A DNA stretch of 64,000 nucleotides, taken from Castanea sativa (lineage: Eukaryota; Streptophyta; Magnoliopsida; Fagales; Fagaceae). The notes beneath the pieces were generated by a model. That model did no database searches. It was not told the DNA's origin and saw only the letters and a list, made by a program, of their open reading frames with translations. A program made the position numbers and the translations under genes. How positions within the stretch are numbered: the first letter of the stretch is position 1; each line of letters opens with the position of its first letter. This document shows, in pieces, positions 48,001 through 58,544 of this stretch. Location of the stretch: the NCBI RefSeq assembly GCF_040712315.1, contig NC_134018.1, forward strand, positions 1 through 64,000, in the 5' to 3' direction.

Positions 48001-48813
48001 TGCAAAAGTCATCATGAAGATGTGATTCATGCCTTATACTCCAGCCTAAAACTCCAAGACTTATGGAGTAAATGCCCACAATGGAAACAAGCAAATTTGC
48101 TGCTATGCTCAACCTTCATTGACAAAATAAGTATTATCTTGGCTAAACAAAAGCACCTTGAGCTGTTTTTGATGGTGGGTATGGACCATATGGCACCAGC
48201 GAACCTTGGTAAACAAGTGTTGCTACCTTCTCAAATTCTGGAGCAAGCAAGGGAAAAATTGCAGGAATTTTCCTCACTTCACAAGCCCACACCACCACCT
48301 AGAACTACACCGGCTTCTTGTTGGAGACCTCCTGACCATGATTATGTAAAAATAAATTTTGATGGTGCACTTTTTAGCAAGGAAAATCGGCCTGGAATTG
48401 GCGTTGTCAAACGCAACGAAGCAAGGCTAGTATTGGCTTCACTTTCACATCAAATACCTTTACCCGCAACAGTATTGAAGGTAGAGACATTTGTTGCAAG
48501 AAGAGCTCTTGAGGTTGCAACTGAGATAGGAGTAAACAGAGTTATTCTTGAAGGGGATTCTTCAATTCTCATCAAACCACTCCAAGGCAGAAATCACTCC
48601 TAAGCTCAATTTGGTCACATAGCAGAGGATGTTGAATACATTGCTTCATGTCTTCAACACTGTATGTTTTCTCATGTTCTAAGGCATTGTAATAAAGTGG
48701 CCCATGCTTTAGCAAGAAGAGCGCTTTCCTACCCTCATATGCTAATTTGGATGGAAGATGTTCCGCCAAACGTTTTTGATGTATTATATGCTGATTTGAA
48801 GGGCCTTGCTTAA
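48000..48813 (+). pseudogene. LINE ORF2, C-terminal RNase H (archaeal-like, RVT_3 type)
   Basis: The domain begins with DYVKINFDGALFSKENRPGI (catalytic Asp in NFDGA), followed by VVKRNEARLVLASLSHQ, KVETFVARRALEVATEIG (catalytic Glu) and VNRVILEGDSSILIKPL (second Asp). A TAA at 48,601 interrupts it, and the same frame resumes as HIAEDVEYIAS and CNKVAHALARRALSY, ending at TAA 48,811-48,813. RNase H would remove RNA from the RNA-DNA hybrid. Plant L1 elements are known to have gained an archaeal-like RNase H at this position. All key residues seem present, so the damage is the single stop. Confidence 0.9.
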
Positions 48814-48983
48814 TAAAACTCAGAGTGTTGCTTCTCAAAAAATAATAATAATAATTTATGGTTCATTTATTGTCTACATGTGTAATCTGATAAGTGGACT
48901 TAAATTTGATGAGTTCAAATTTAAACTAATCTTAGGGTGAGTAATCAAGATTAGTTAAAGAGTGATTTAAGATGAGTGATTAA

Positions 48984-50369
48984 GGAGGTGTTTGGTTTAG
49001 GTGTTTTCATCACTCAATTCTCACTTTTCATCACTCAATTCTCAAATTTTGTGGGCCCCACTTCAAGAATGCTGGTTTGGTTTAGTTTTTCTTTTCAATT
49101 CTAATAACTCATTACTAAAAAAAATGGGTTAGAGTTATGGAAACTGAAAATAGTTTTTTTTTTTTGTGTTTTCAAATCATGAGAATTGAGTTATGATGGC
49201 AATTTTGTAAATATAAATAATGAGTGAGACCCACAGGGCTAAGTTGTCTCTATCAGCAATAAATGATTTCACTTTACTAACTTTTCTCTCTCTTATCTCT
49301 TATGGCATGTTTGGATGTTTAAAAAAGGAGGGGGAGTAGAGTAGAGGGAAGGGGAGTAATTCAATTACCTTGTTTGGGAGTTTTTTAAGGAAGGAGGGGG
49401 AGGGATTTGGAGGGGTTTGGAGGGGTTTCAACTACCTCCAACCCCTCATTTTTAATTCCCCCAAATTGGAGAGATTTGGAGGGAGAGTAGAGCACATAAA
49501 ATTATTTATAAAGTAAATTACCTAATTTACCCTTATTATATTTATAAAATTACAATGTTAAAAACAAGGGGAATGGCTAATTACTCCCTTCCCCCTTACT
49601 AATTATAAAAACATCCAAACAAGATGGAGGGTAATCATTCTCCTCTACTCTCCTCCCCACTACTCCCCTCCCCTCTACTCCTCTCTACTCTCCTCTCTCT
49701 CTAAACTCCCAAACAAGCCATTAGTCCAGAACACTCTCATCTCTCGTCTCTCTCTCTAGCTATGCTCTTCATCTCCTCCAATTCACCTCCACCGCTTCTC
49801 TCGTCTCTCTATCTGCTCTTTCATCTCTCCAATCCACCTCAACCGCTCCAACTCAACAGATCCTCCACCACGAGACCAATCAACGAAGAAGCAAGTCAGA
49901 GGCTTCGACGATTGGTGAGATCAGTGGTTTTGTGGGTTCCAATGGTGAGATCGGTGGGACAAGGTTTGTGTTTTGTGCAATGGTTGGGTGTTGTGAGTTA
50001 CGTTTTTGGGGGTTGGGGTCAGTGGGCTTTTATGGATTGTTGTGGTTGTCAATGGTGGTAGGAGGCAGAGTGGAAATGGGGTGTTTGTGAGGGAAACAAC
50101 TTGGCGTGTTTGTGAGGGGAGGAGAAGGAGCAGTGGTGGCTGAGGGAAGGAGGAGGAGAATTGTGACTTGAGAGTTGTTACCGTTTTGACAGGTTAGATT
50201 TGTGGGACCCACTATATTGAGATAAAGATGAGTGTTTTTAGCAGAAAACTAAAGCCAAACACATTGGGGAGTAAGTTAAGAGAAAAAGAGAGAATAGAAA
50301 ATGAAATATGAGAATGAGTATTGTGTAATGAAAATTGAGATATGAGTGATGTGAGAACCAAACAAGCCC
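48984..50369. mobile_element. PIF/Harbinger-like non-autonomous element 1 (outer)
   Basis: The left end starts GGAGGTGTTTGGTTT. The right end, read on the - strand, starts GGGCTTGTTTGGTTCTCACA. Both arms continue with CATCACTCA and TCTCA words, so the inverted repeats are about 45 bp and diverged. TAA flanks both sides (48,981-48,983 and 50,370-50,372), the 3-bp target duplication of the PIF/Harbinger superfamily. Length is 1,386 bp, including a nested second element. The right half (49,762-50,061) has an unrecognised open frame of 99 residues followed by G-rich DNA. No transposase was found. Confidence 0.75.
49303..49720. mobile_element. PIF/Harbinger-like MITE 2 (nested)
   Basis: Left end TGGCATGTTTGGATGTTT, right end on the - strand TGGCTTGTTTGGGAGTTT. 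Inward, both arms are rich in GGAGTAGAG and GGGGAGTA, giving long imperfect inverted arms. TTA flanks both ends (49,300-49,302 and 49,721-49,723). Length is 418 bp with no coding. It lies inside element 1, so it inserted later. Confidence 0.8.
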
Positions 50370-50372
50370 TAA

Positions 50373-51690
50373 GTATTTTTAGGACCACTCATCTAATAGT
50401 GGGTTTTTCCCTACTAGTATTTAAATACCCCTATAATAGTCAAACAACTCATCATTTAAAGTGAATGTTGTGAGAATATAAAAAATATATGTAGAGGTTT
50501 TTTTTTTTTTGAAAGATTTCTCAGATAGATCATCTCTCTCTTGGGACATCATCAAAAATGTCCAGGAATTTGGAGTGTAGAATAGTGAAGGAGACCCTGG
50601 TAGCTTCTCTTTTGACAAGGTGCTCAAGAAGTATAAAAATTATGAGGAGAAGTTTGTAAAGCAAACAATGAGAAAGATCTGGCAAATGAATGATCCATTC
50701 CACCAGAGTATGTACCGGCCCATCTAATTTATTTTTCACTTACAATGTCAACAGTGTCCCAGGAAGACATCATACAGGAAAAAAGCGTACACGAATAGTC
50801 CTGGCCTTTTTATACGTAGGTTTTGTTTTTTTTGTTTTTTTTTCTCTTTTCTTTTGCCCTTCTCGAATGTTTGGTATGCCTTTTGCTGCTGTCATCTCAT
50901 TGTATCCTTTCTTTATCATTGTTTGGTACCGTGTAGGAATGAGTTTAAAGAGAAGATTCCTTTGGAGCAACTTTTTAAGAGAAAAAAAAAATTTTATTTT
51001 ATTGTTATAAACTTTCTTTTACAATCTCTTCGTAACTTCTTATTTGCACCGTTCCTTTCATTCTCCAATTTTTTAATGTACACTTGAATTTCATAATCAA
51101 AGTGTAAATACTAAATACTACATTTTATATTGAAAATAAAAGGCATAAATTTATATATATATAGTGCTGAATCATTTTTTGGCAATTTGTCACGCATAAT
51201 TGACTAAAATACTCGCTTATTCCAAAATTCAAGATATAATTATATGAATTCTTAAACCTAGTTATGATTAAAATTCTAGGGGAACTATGGCAGTGCAATA
51301 AGGCGTCTTTCTACGTTACTGTGCTTTACATAAATATCCCTATCTAGGAGTGAAAGTTTGGAGAGAAAAAAGCTGCAGATACGAAATATCTGTTGTCTTG
51401 TGCGAGCAGACAAGGGATCTTCGTGACCTCTCATTGATTTACTCACAGATTTGCACATAGAGTGGGTAGTGAAAAAGAGGTGGGGAAGGAGAGAGAAACC
51501 CTGAAATATTCCCATAATCATTAACCAGCTCTCACGAGCTAACAGATTTGGTCTAATTGTTTTTTTTTTTTTTTTGGGGGTTTGGGGGAGGGGGTTGGTT
51601 AAATTGGCCTAATTGTTTGCTAGCTTGTTCTAATTTATACTTAATAATTGTTACAGTACAACAATGCGTTTTAGTTAATGCATGCTAAAA
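50373..51690. other. AT-rich gene-free stretch
   Basis: Contains T-rich runs and scattered short open frames (for example 50,690-51,010, T-rich and membrane-like by composition only). None resembles a known protein. No RNA gene or clear transposon boundary was seen. Confidence 0.5.
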
Positions 51691-51694
51691 TTAA

Positions 51695-52286
51695 GGTTGT
51701 GTGTTGTTTGAAGGTGAAATAAATTGGATAGAATATTTTGGAGAAAAAATGGAAAGATAAATTTTTTTGGATTGTATTTGATTAGGTGGGGAGGAAAGAA
51801 AATAAATTGTGGGACTCGAGTTTTTTCTTTTCAGACGCACCCAAAAGTTTTCTCTCCAAAATGAGAAGAAAATTGAAGAGAGAAAATAGGGCTGCTTAAC
51901 AGACAAAAATTACTTTTTTTTTTTTTCTTCTTCTTCTTTGTTGCGTCCAATTGCTTTGTTTACTTTTTTTTTTTTTTTTTCCTTCATCCATTTGCACATA
52001 CACCATTTTTTTGCTAAATAAATGTGTTGCTTTTTTGTTTTATTAAATGAGTACATAATTGGGTGATTGCTTTTTTTTTTTTTCACTTTTTGTTTTAATT
52101 GGGCATTATTTTTTAACAAGAGTATATGCATAAATTTATGTAAACTTACATTTTCCATCATTTCACTTTTTTACTCCCAACCAAACAAAAACGAGAGAAA
52201 TTAAAAAAAGTTTCTTTCAACCCATTTTTCCATTCTTTTACTATTTTCTATCCTCTCAACTTTTCACATTTCCAACCAAACAGACC
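51695..52286. mobile_element. PIF/Harbinger-like MITE 3
   Basis: Left end GGTTGTGTGTTGTTTGAAGG. Right end on the - strand GGTCTGTTTGGTTGGAAAT. Both arms continue with GGATAGAA and AATGGAAA words. TAA flanks both ends (51,692-51,694 and 52,287-52,289). Length is 592 bp. The middle is T-rich and non-coding. Arm similarity is moderate. Confidence 0.65.
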
Positions 52287-52287
52287 T

Positions 52288-52360
52288 AAGTGACAAATAA
52301 TAAATTTAGTCTTTTTAACTGTCTCTAAGTGATAAATAATGAATTTAGTCCTTTTTTTTT
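52288..52360 (+). repeat. Short direct duplication beside MITE 3
   Basis: AAGTGACAAATAATAAATTTAGTC (52,288) is repeated as AAGTGATAAATAATGAATTTAGTC (about 52,327), two near-identical 24-bp copies spaced about 39 bp apart. Origin unknown. Confidence 0.6.
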
Positions 52361-52537
52361 TTTAATGTTCCTCATGCATGGAAAAGTTTTGCATTTTGAA
52401 TTCGTAATATTTCTCTTGGCATGATTAACTAAATGGAGCTCTACATTCTAACGAACTTGTCCTAGCCTAGCTAGGTGCGCTTATCAAAATTAGCTTTTCT
52501 TGTAATGTTAAAAAAAAATAAAAAAGGGAAGCCATTT

Positions 52538-52735
52538 ACGCGCACGTGTGGGAGCATATATATCCACGGGGACAAAAAGAGTTGTGCTGTGTGTGTGCAA
52601 GGATTTGATAACCTTTACCTGCGTTTAATCATCCATCAGTTTTTATTCTGTGCCAATGGCCATTCATTAGGTACTTACTGCTGTGCTGAGTGCTGACAGC
52701 AAAAGAGGGAGAAATGGGTATTCTGCAAGTAAGTT
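52538..52735 (+). promoter_or_regulatory. Promoter-like segment with possible first exon
   Basis: A CACGTGT G-box core (about 52,543), then ATATATAT about 15 bp on (about 52,555), and about 150 bp later an ATG opening a five-codon frame (MGILQ) that ends in GTAAGT, a consensus plant 5' splice site (about 52,714-52,734). The arrangement would fit a gene with a tiny first exon. I found no downstream exon in the window, so it may be a decayed gene or chance. Confidence 0.25.
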
Positions 52736-53478
52736 TGAGCAGTCATTACATCACCCCTGGAAACAACCCCTAACGACAGAAACATTATTGTTACCCCCTC
52801 TTCATGTCCAGCAGTCAGGCACAGGGTTTTCAATGGGATTGAGATCAGGGTGCAATTGCTAAAAGCAAATGCACTATCTTCACAATTTTTTTTACATTTT
52901 TAACTTTTAACTTTAATTTTTTGCATCTTTTTAATATTTTTTATTTAATGATTGAGATTGAAAGGAATTTTTAATCTTCACCCTTCAATGCTATTGCATC
53001 AAGTGCAATACTCTAAATCCTTTTCAATGGGCTTTCTTTTTGTGGCTTTCATTCAAAATAAATAAATAAACGTCTATTAGTTTCTATATTTATTTATTAA
53101 TTAATTTTTAAAATATCTGTGGGAGGCCCATTCAGGCCAATAGAGAGAAGAGGCCCATTCAGGCCTAGCACACCAAGTCAAGAATCTTGCTGAGAGGCTT
53201 CTGATAGCCAGATTGCATCCGTCAAGGATAATGTCAGCCCAAACTGGCCCGTCGAGGATAATTAGTCCAAGGTGTGTTGCTGAGGAGTCATAGTGCCTAG
53301 GTAAGCACCAACAACTGAACACGTTTCTCAATGCATGGTGCTAATCATGAGGAATAACTACAGCAGTGGTGTCAACAGTAGATGACAAGGGCCCACATAC
53401 CTATTGTGGATTTGACTTGTTTGAATAGTGAACTCAACACATATTTCCACTATAATTCTAAATAGGTGATAGTACTTG
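52736..53478. other. Gene-free, repeat-derived
   Basis: AT-rich up to 53,100, then a GC-richer piece with GAGGCCCATTCAGGCC duplicated at 53,123 and 53,150 (27-bp spacing). An open frame on the - strand (53,101-53,331) is unrecognised. Probably LTR-element debris. Confidence 0.4.
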
Positions 53479-54054
53479 TGTTAGAGCAAGGCCCCCGTCA
53501 TTACAAGCCCACTATCCTCATTAGTAGAATTAGACAAAGACTTAACAGAAGTGGTTGAGAAAAATTAGGAAGAGATACTTAGAGAAAAAAAAAATAGTGT
53601 ACAAGAGAAAACCTTAAACTCTTCATTGTGACCAGTGTGTGAACAAAGATGAGAAGAGTAGCTCTAGATACCGGCATTTAGGATCTTATAGCACCTCTAC
53701 CATCTTGTTTCCCTGTCTTTTCCTTTTGGACCTCCCATTATGAGCTACTCCTTTGTTCCCATACAAAATAAATTGTGATATCAGTCTGGTCCTTTCCAAG
53801 TTGTATTTACACTCATAATATCAAATCAAATTTTAGTCAAGGCCCAAGCCTCTTTTTTAGTGTACAAGCAAAGAATACTACTTGTATAACAGATTTATTA
53901 ATGAAGGCTTAGTGTATGGTTATATTGTAAAGATGTAACAGCTATGGGCTCTCTCCTATGGACGTAGGTCATAGGAAAAATATGTAATTCATGCATATGT
54001 TCTCTCTTTTCTCATACTCTTTATCACTCTTTTTATTTCTCTCTATATTCTAAC
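53479..54054 (+). repeat. Copia-like LTR, 3' end defined, 5' end uncertain
   Basis: The right end is TATATTCTAACA at 54,054, directly followed by a copia-type primer-binding site. The last ~110 bp resemble the segment ending at 60,417 (GGGCTYTCTCCYATG, then TACTCTTTATCACT, then TATATTCTAACA). The left boundary, at TGTTAGAGCA (53,479), is a guess based on the TG...CA rule and the complementarity of TGTTAGA to the right end. Confidence 0.5.
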
Positions 54055-54085
54055 AAGGTATTAGAGCCATGGTTTCTATCCATAG
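54055..54085 (+). other. Copia-type primer-binding site
   Basis: Immediately after the LTR end the sequence reads AGGTATTAGAGCCATGGTTT. This is close to TGGTATCAGAGC, the initiator-methionine-tRNA primer site of plant copia elements. The internal region that should follow is lost after about 54,190. Confidence 0.65.
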
Positions 54086-54329
54086 AGTGCGTTCAAGAGT
54101 TGTTCTTGTCTTTCTCAACATTCATTTACTGCCTTTGTCTTTTTCAATGTAGCCTTATTGCTATCAAAACTCTCTGGAAAGACTCATTTCCACTCATTGC
54201 CATTGTGGGCGCAACGAGGAGTACGCCTTGGCCGAGTGGACCAGGGAAAAGAAGAAATGGAGTTGCCACCTAGATTAGGTCTAGGAACCATAAATATAGC
54301 GCTCTTGTGGAAGGACTAATCTTTACCAG

Positions 54330-54430
54330 AACATGTTTCTTGAGTTTAGGTATGGAGATGGGAAGGTGTTAGGCACCCAACCCCACTCGACCCATAGGAC
54401 AGCCTCCACTCATTGTGTTCCAAATCTTAA
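54330..54430 (+). repeat. Dispersed repeat block, copy 2 (GTGTTAGGCACCC family)
   Basis: TTCTTGAGTTTAGG, then GGGAAGGTGTTAGGCACCC, then GGACAGCCTCC. The order matches copy 1 at 35,440-35,540, about 19 kb away and in the same orientation. Confidence 0.55.
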
Positions 54431-54974
54431 TCCCATCAAAAGGTCCTCTAATATGTTATTCTAAACTCACACATACTAACATGCATCTAACATCCAAACA
54501 TGGCATATATCACACACTCATCCATAGCATGAAACCCTACCATGCATCTAGCAATATATATCCAAGGGTAGCAAGCACATCACAATACAAAAACATCAAT
54601 AAGGCATTAATCATCAAGCATATTCATCATGTTCATCAACCAAGAAAGTTCACCATGTTCATCAACCAAATCACATGCATGTTCATGTGATTATGCATGG
54701 CTTACCTCACTTACCTCGCTACACCATAACACCTCAACACCTATGCATCAATTCATGTTCAAGTTCTCATGAATGATTTAACCAAGATATAAACCTTAAT
54801 TATCAAATCAATAAATAAAGCATGTGAAACATGATATTCTACTAACCCTATTGCTAAACATGTAAAAACTAGACTTAACAAGACCTAAACATGTGATTAA
54901 AACTAAGCAAAACAAATGTGATAATAAGAACCCCAAATATGGGTTTCTAGGCACAAGCATGTGTGCGCATACGT

Positions 54975-55058
54975 GAAGTATGCGTACGCATGCCTCGGGC
55001 ATGTGTACGCATATATGAAGTATGCGTACGCATGCCTCGAGTATGCATACACATGCTT
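54975..55058 (+). repeat. 42-bp tandem repeat with 12-bp palindrome
   Basis: GAAGTATGCGTACGCATGCC occurs at 54,975 and again at 55,017, a 42-bp period. Each copy holds the perfect palindrome ATGCGTACGCAT (54,980-54,991 and 55,022-55,033). Flanking half-copies (GTGCGCATACGTGAAG, CATACACATGC) suggest a longer decayed array. Confidence 0.8.
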
Positions 55059-56170
55059 AAAGCATGAGCACGCATACACATCCAGAAACTCAGTTTTAAA
55101 TTAGCAACAAAACAGCAATCAAACAAAACCTAGCATGCTTCTAATACAAAACTAAACAACCTAAACTAAGAACAAATATATCAAAGATAAACAAAACAAA
55201 ATCTATTCCTAAATATGCATTGGATTTAACAACAAACCAAAACAACACTTAATACATCAAAACATGTTCATCAATATATCCAATCATTCAACTCTCCAAT
55301 CAAAACATGATAAGACACAACCAAACAAAAATAAACAAAGAAAAACATATTTCTAAGCATATATAACATGTAAATCAAATTAAAAAACAACAAGAAAAAA
55401 ATTTATAAAAACCCTAAATTAAGGAAGAGTCATGGTGAGAAACTTACCTTGTTTATGGATCACGACTTGGTAGAGATTTAACCAGCCCCATAGTGCCTAT
55501 ACAACAAGATTCAATGAGATTCAAAGGTAAATAGAAGATTTCAATAGTTCTTAGTTATCACAACTCAAAATAAAAATGATTCTTGAAAAGCTTTTGATTC
55601 AATAATTTGAAAAACTTAGTTTCTACTTGAATAAACACTAGAGAAAGGTTTTAAAAAACGTGCTTCTGGCTGTGTCAGCAGAAAGTTTAGAGGAAAAAAG
55701 AGTTTTGGAAGAATTTAGGTGAAAAATCAACTCTCTCTTGCTAGGGTTTGAGTTTGGAGGCATAAGGTTGTATTTATATATTTAAACTAGGGTTTTCAGG
55801 CTCTTTTAGATGGTTCTAAAGGTTCCAAAGGGTCTAAGGACCGGGCCCCATCAAAGAGAGAGGCTTTAGACCCTAAACAATGAAGTTTTGGAACTCTAGA
55901 ACTTGGCTAGAGTACATAGTTTTGGGGCTACGCACGCATGCATGCTCCCCGTGCATGCATGTGTCCTCAGAAACACTAATTTTGACAGCTCTAATGACCC
56001 AACTTCAAACGGTCATAACTCACTCAATATAAATCTCAATTAGGAAAAATTTGTATTCAAATTGAAGCCGAGGATGTCTACTTTCCAATGAAGCAAGCTT
56101 CACTCAAAAATTATTTTTAGATCAAAAGTTATGGTCAAAAGAGTGAGAAAATGTCATTTTTTAGTATCGT

Positions 56171-57960
56171 TTTTGATAGGCCAAGAATGTATTGACCTCT
56201 TGTGATGAATTAATCAGATTAACATACAATATATGTGGCAACACAAACAAATCACCAACTAAAATAAAATGCAGCAGAAAATAAAGTTGACACGGTGATT
56301 TATTTACGAATGAGGAAAACCTTCAAGGCAAAAACCCCCACCAGGTGATTTTAAGGTCACCACTCCCGAGAATCCACTATTATCACAATAAGCATTTACA
56401 AGTAAAGGAATCTCAATACCTTATACCAACCTATAGTTGAACCCTTACCCTAATACACAATTGGACTTGTTCTGTAGTGACAATCTCTCCTTTTCATGCA
56501 CGGCTCCTAATACGTGACTAACCAATAGATGTGCGGATCCCAATACGCAGCTTAGTCCCCAACCTGAGAAAGATGTTGGCTGCAAAGTTCGTCAGTTCAT
56601 CAACACAATAAAGATCATAAAACTCCTTGGTCACAAAACTCAACGGCGTACAAACGCAGAAACTTCTTCAAGAAAAAGATAAACTAGGGCAAACTCTGTC
56701 TCCGGTCACAATTTGCACAAAACTTTGCTTCACACTTGTGCAATTATGGCACTTTTGCCGGCCATTAAAATAATCCTTATATATGTTTAGGGTTGTGAGA
56801 AAAGAAAGCTCAAACATCTATTTACGGATTAGATGAAAATCAAAACTAAAAATCTATTTTTCATAAATCTCGATAGATAGGGTATATATTGAGCAAATGT
56901 CGAGCATCGAGCTAATACAGCTTTTTAAACCTCAATAGATACTAGCTAACATGCGAAAGAGGCACGTAAGAAGCACATGCTAGAAATTGAAGAGTCGTGT
57001 CAGACTGTCAATTTTGCGAGTGTCTCACAGTTAAGGCCTTCCTACAAAATACTCACAAAACATTCTGCTTGGAGGATTTTTAAGTGTGGCTTTCTTACCC
57101 TTCACCCATACTATATATACCCTCATTACCCACAAAAATTGCAAGGAGACCATTCAGAGAGAAAAACCCTAGATAGGTTTTCTACAACACACACACACCC
57201 CCATCTTTTAGAGAGAGAGCTACTCATCCTTAGTGAGAAATCATTGTAGCCTCTTTTCCTTCTCTCTCCCATTATCATACCTTGAAAGGAGATTTGTATA
57301 CCAACACAACCTACACGTTTTTAGAGTGTAGAGAGTGTTTTGGAGCTTGGGAAGTTTTGGGGATTTGCCAAAAGAAGCCGGTAAGGCTTTGCGAATGCAA
57401 TTAGGCTTTGAGAATGCAATCAGGCGTATTGCGGGATCCGGAAAGCTAGAGAAGACATGATTCCGAGAAGTCCATTGGTAGCAGAAGCTTGGAGGGCTCA
57501 AGTACATTGGATAAACTAGGGTTGGAGGGTCTTTTGTTATTCGTGTACTCTAACTTTATTCTCTAGTGGATCGATTTACCGCTTGGAAGACGACGGAGAG
57601 ATTTTTCGTTGAGTTCTTCAATTTCCTCTTCGATAACATGTCTTGGTGTTATCTTGTGGTTGCATCTCTCTTCCCTTACTCTTGTGTTTTACTTTTATTG
57701 CTTGTTATTCATGTTTATGCACTAGAGTAGTTATTGGTTTATTGCGCTTCATTTTACTCTTGTTCTGCACTTAGATAAGTTAGAGTAAAAGCAATCTAGC
57801 CTTATCTTTTTATTGGGGGGGAGGGTCTAAACAAGCTCTTGTGTTTTTAGCACAAGTCCGAGCTTTCAAAATTCTATCACAAAATACTAATTCTCTAATT
57901 CGATCTCCTTAGAAAAGTCTTGACTCAAATGCAGGATGTCCTCCACTTGGATTGGAAAGT
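56171..57960. other. Gene-free, probable LTR or leader remnants
   Basis: No recognisable coding on either strand. Segment 56,270-56,760 reads like a non-coding retroelement leader on the - strand. Segment 57,240-57,810 has the feel of an LTR with its leader on +, with a G run near 57,815. I could not define ends or duplications. Short open frames here (56,977-57,249, 57,241-57,507) are unrecognised. Confidence 0.35.
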
Positions 57961-58044
57961 GGGTTGAAAGGTCTTTGGAATGAAATTGCAATGAATCTCT
58001 GGCTGTGTGCTTGTTAGAGATTTCTTGTTCTTAGCATTCTTCAT

Positions 58045-58365
58045 ATGTTCTTTGAATGTTCTTGATCTTTGAAGATTTATGGTGGAAGTTATTTGAGACT
58101 TTAGAGCTTGAATCCGATGAAGCTTCCATGGATCAAAGTCATTAAAGTTTCTAGAGGCTTTGAAACTTGATTCCAATAGAACTTTGTGACTTGGAAGAAT
58201 GATTTTGATGAATGTTCTTAGAATGTTCTTTGTCTTCGAAGATTTGTAGTAGAAGTTCTTTGAGGCTTTAGAAGCTTAAATCTGTAGAACTTCACTAATC
58301 TGTAGTCTCTTAGAGTTTCTAGAGTATTTTGAGCTTGATTTTAACGAACTTCGAGATTTCTGAAT
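58045..58365 (+). repeat. Imperfect ~167-bp tandem duplication
   Basis: Copy A (from 58,045) and copy B (from 58,212) share, in order, ATGTTCTT, CTTYGAAGATTTRT, GAAGTTMTTTGAG, CTTTAGA, AGAGTTTCTAGAG-type words and GCTTGATT. Diverged, non-coding, and probably part of the LTR that ends at 60,417. Confidence 0.55.
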
Positions 58366-58544
58366 GTGCTTCAATCTCACTCCCTCCACAAGACTCAAGA
58401 GAGTCTTTATTTATAAAAGCCTTAAACACTTGATTGACTCTCATTGGTGATACGTGTCATGATTTGAATGGTGGAACTTTATGTCATGCTCTCCAAGGGA
58501 CACATGACACTATTTGATTCGTAAAAGTGTATTAATTTAAAATA

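Larger units (their letters stand above)
43045..48850 (+). mobile_element. L1-type LINE (non-LTR retrotransposon), near full length, inactive
   Basis: The order is 5' untranslated region, ORF1, ORF2 with endonuclease, RT, zinc-binding region and RNase H, an AATAAA signal at about 48,812, and a tail of TAA repeats (48,837-48,855). The flanks read ATAATCTATGGTCCAT (43,029-43,044) and ATAATTTATGGTTCAT (48,851-48,866). They match at 14 of 16 positions and fit an aged target-site duplication. A length of about 5.8 kb suits a complete plant L1. Several stops and frameshifts in both frames prevent retrotransposition. Confidence 0.9.
54190..56170 (+). other. Non-coding LTR-retrotransposon remnant
   Basis: Contains the second GTGTTAGGCACCC block (54,330-54,430), many CATCAA and CATG words, a 42-bp tandem repeat (54,975-55,058), and near 56,000-56,150 a CGGTCATAACTCACTC / TTTCCAATGAAGC segment of the kind found in LTR regions of large plant gypsy elements. 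No retroelement protein is readable on either strand. The family is inferred from these phrases only. Confidence 0.45.

Noticed and set aside
47647..48112. - strand open frames within the LINE
   Set aside because: They are antisense shadows of the ORF2 C-terminal region, whose + strand reading has clear domain motifs.
50690..51087. Membrane-like frames rich in Phe and Leu
   Set aside because: They result from T-rich DNA. Two frames overlap and neither has a motif.
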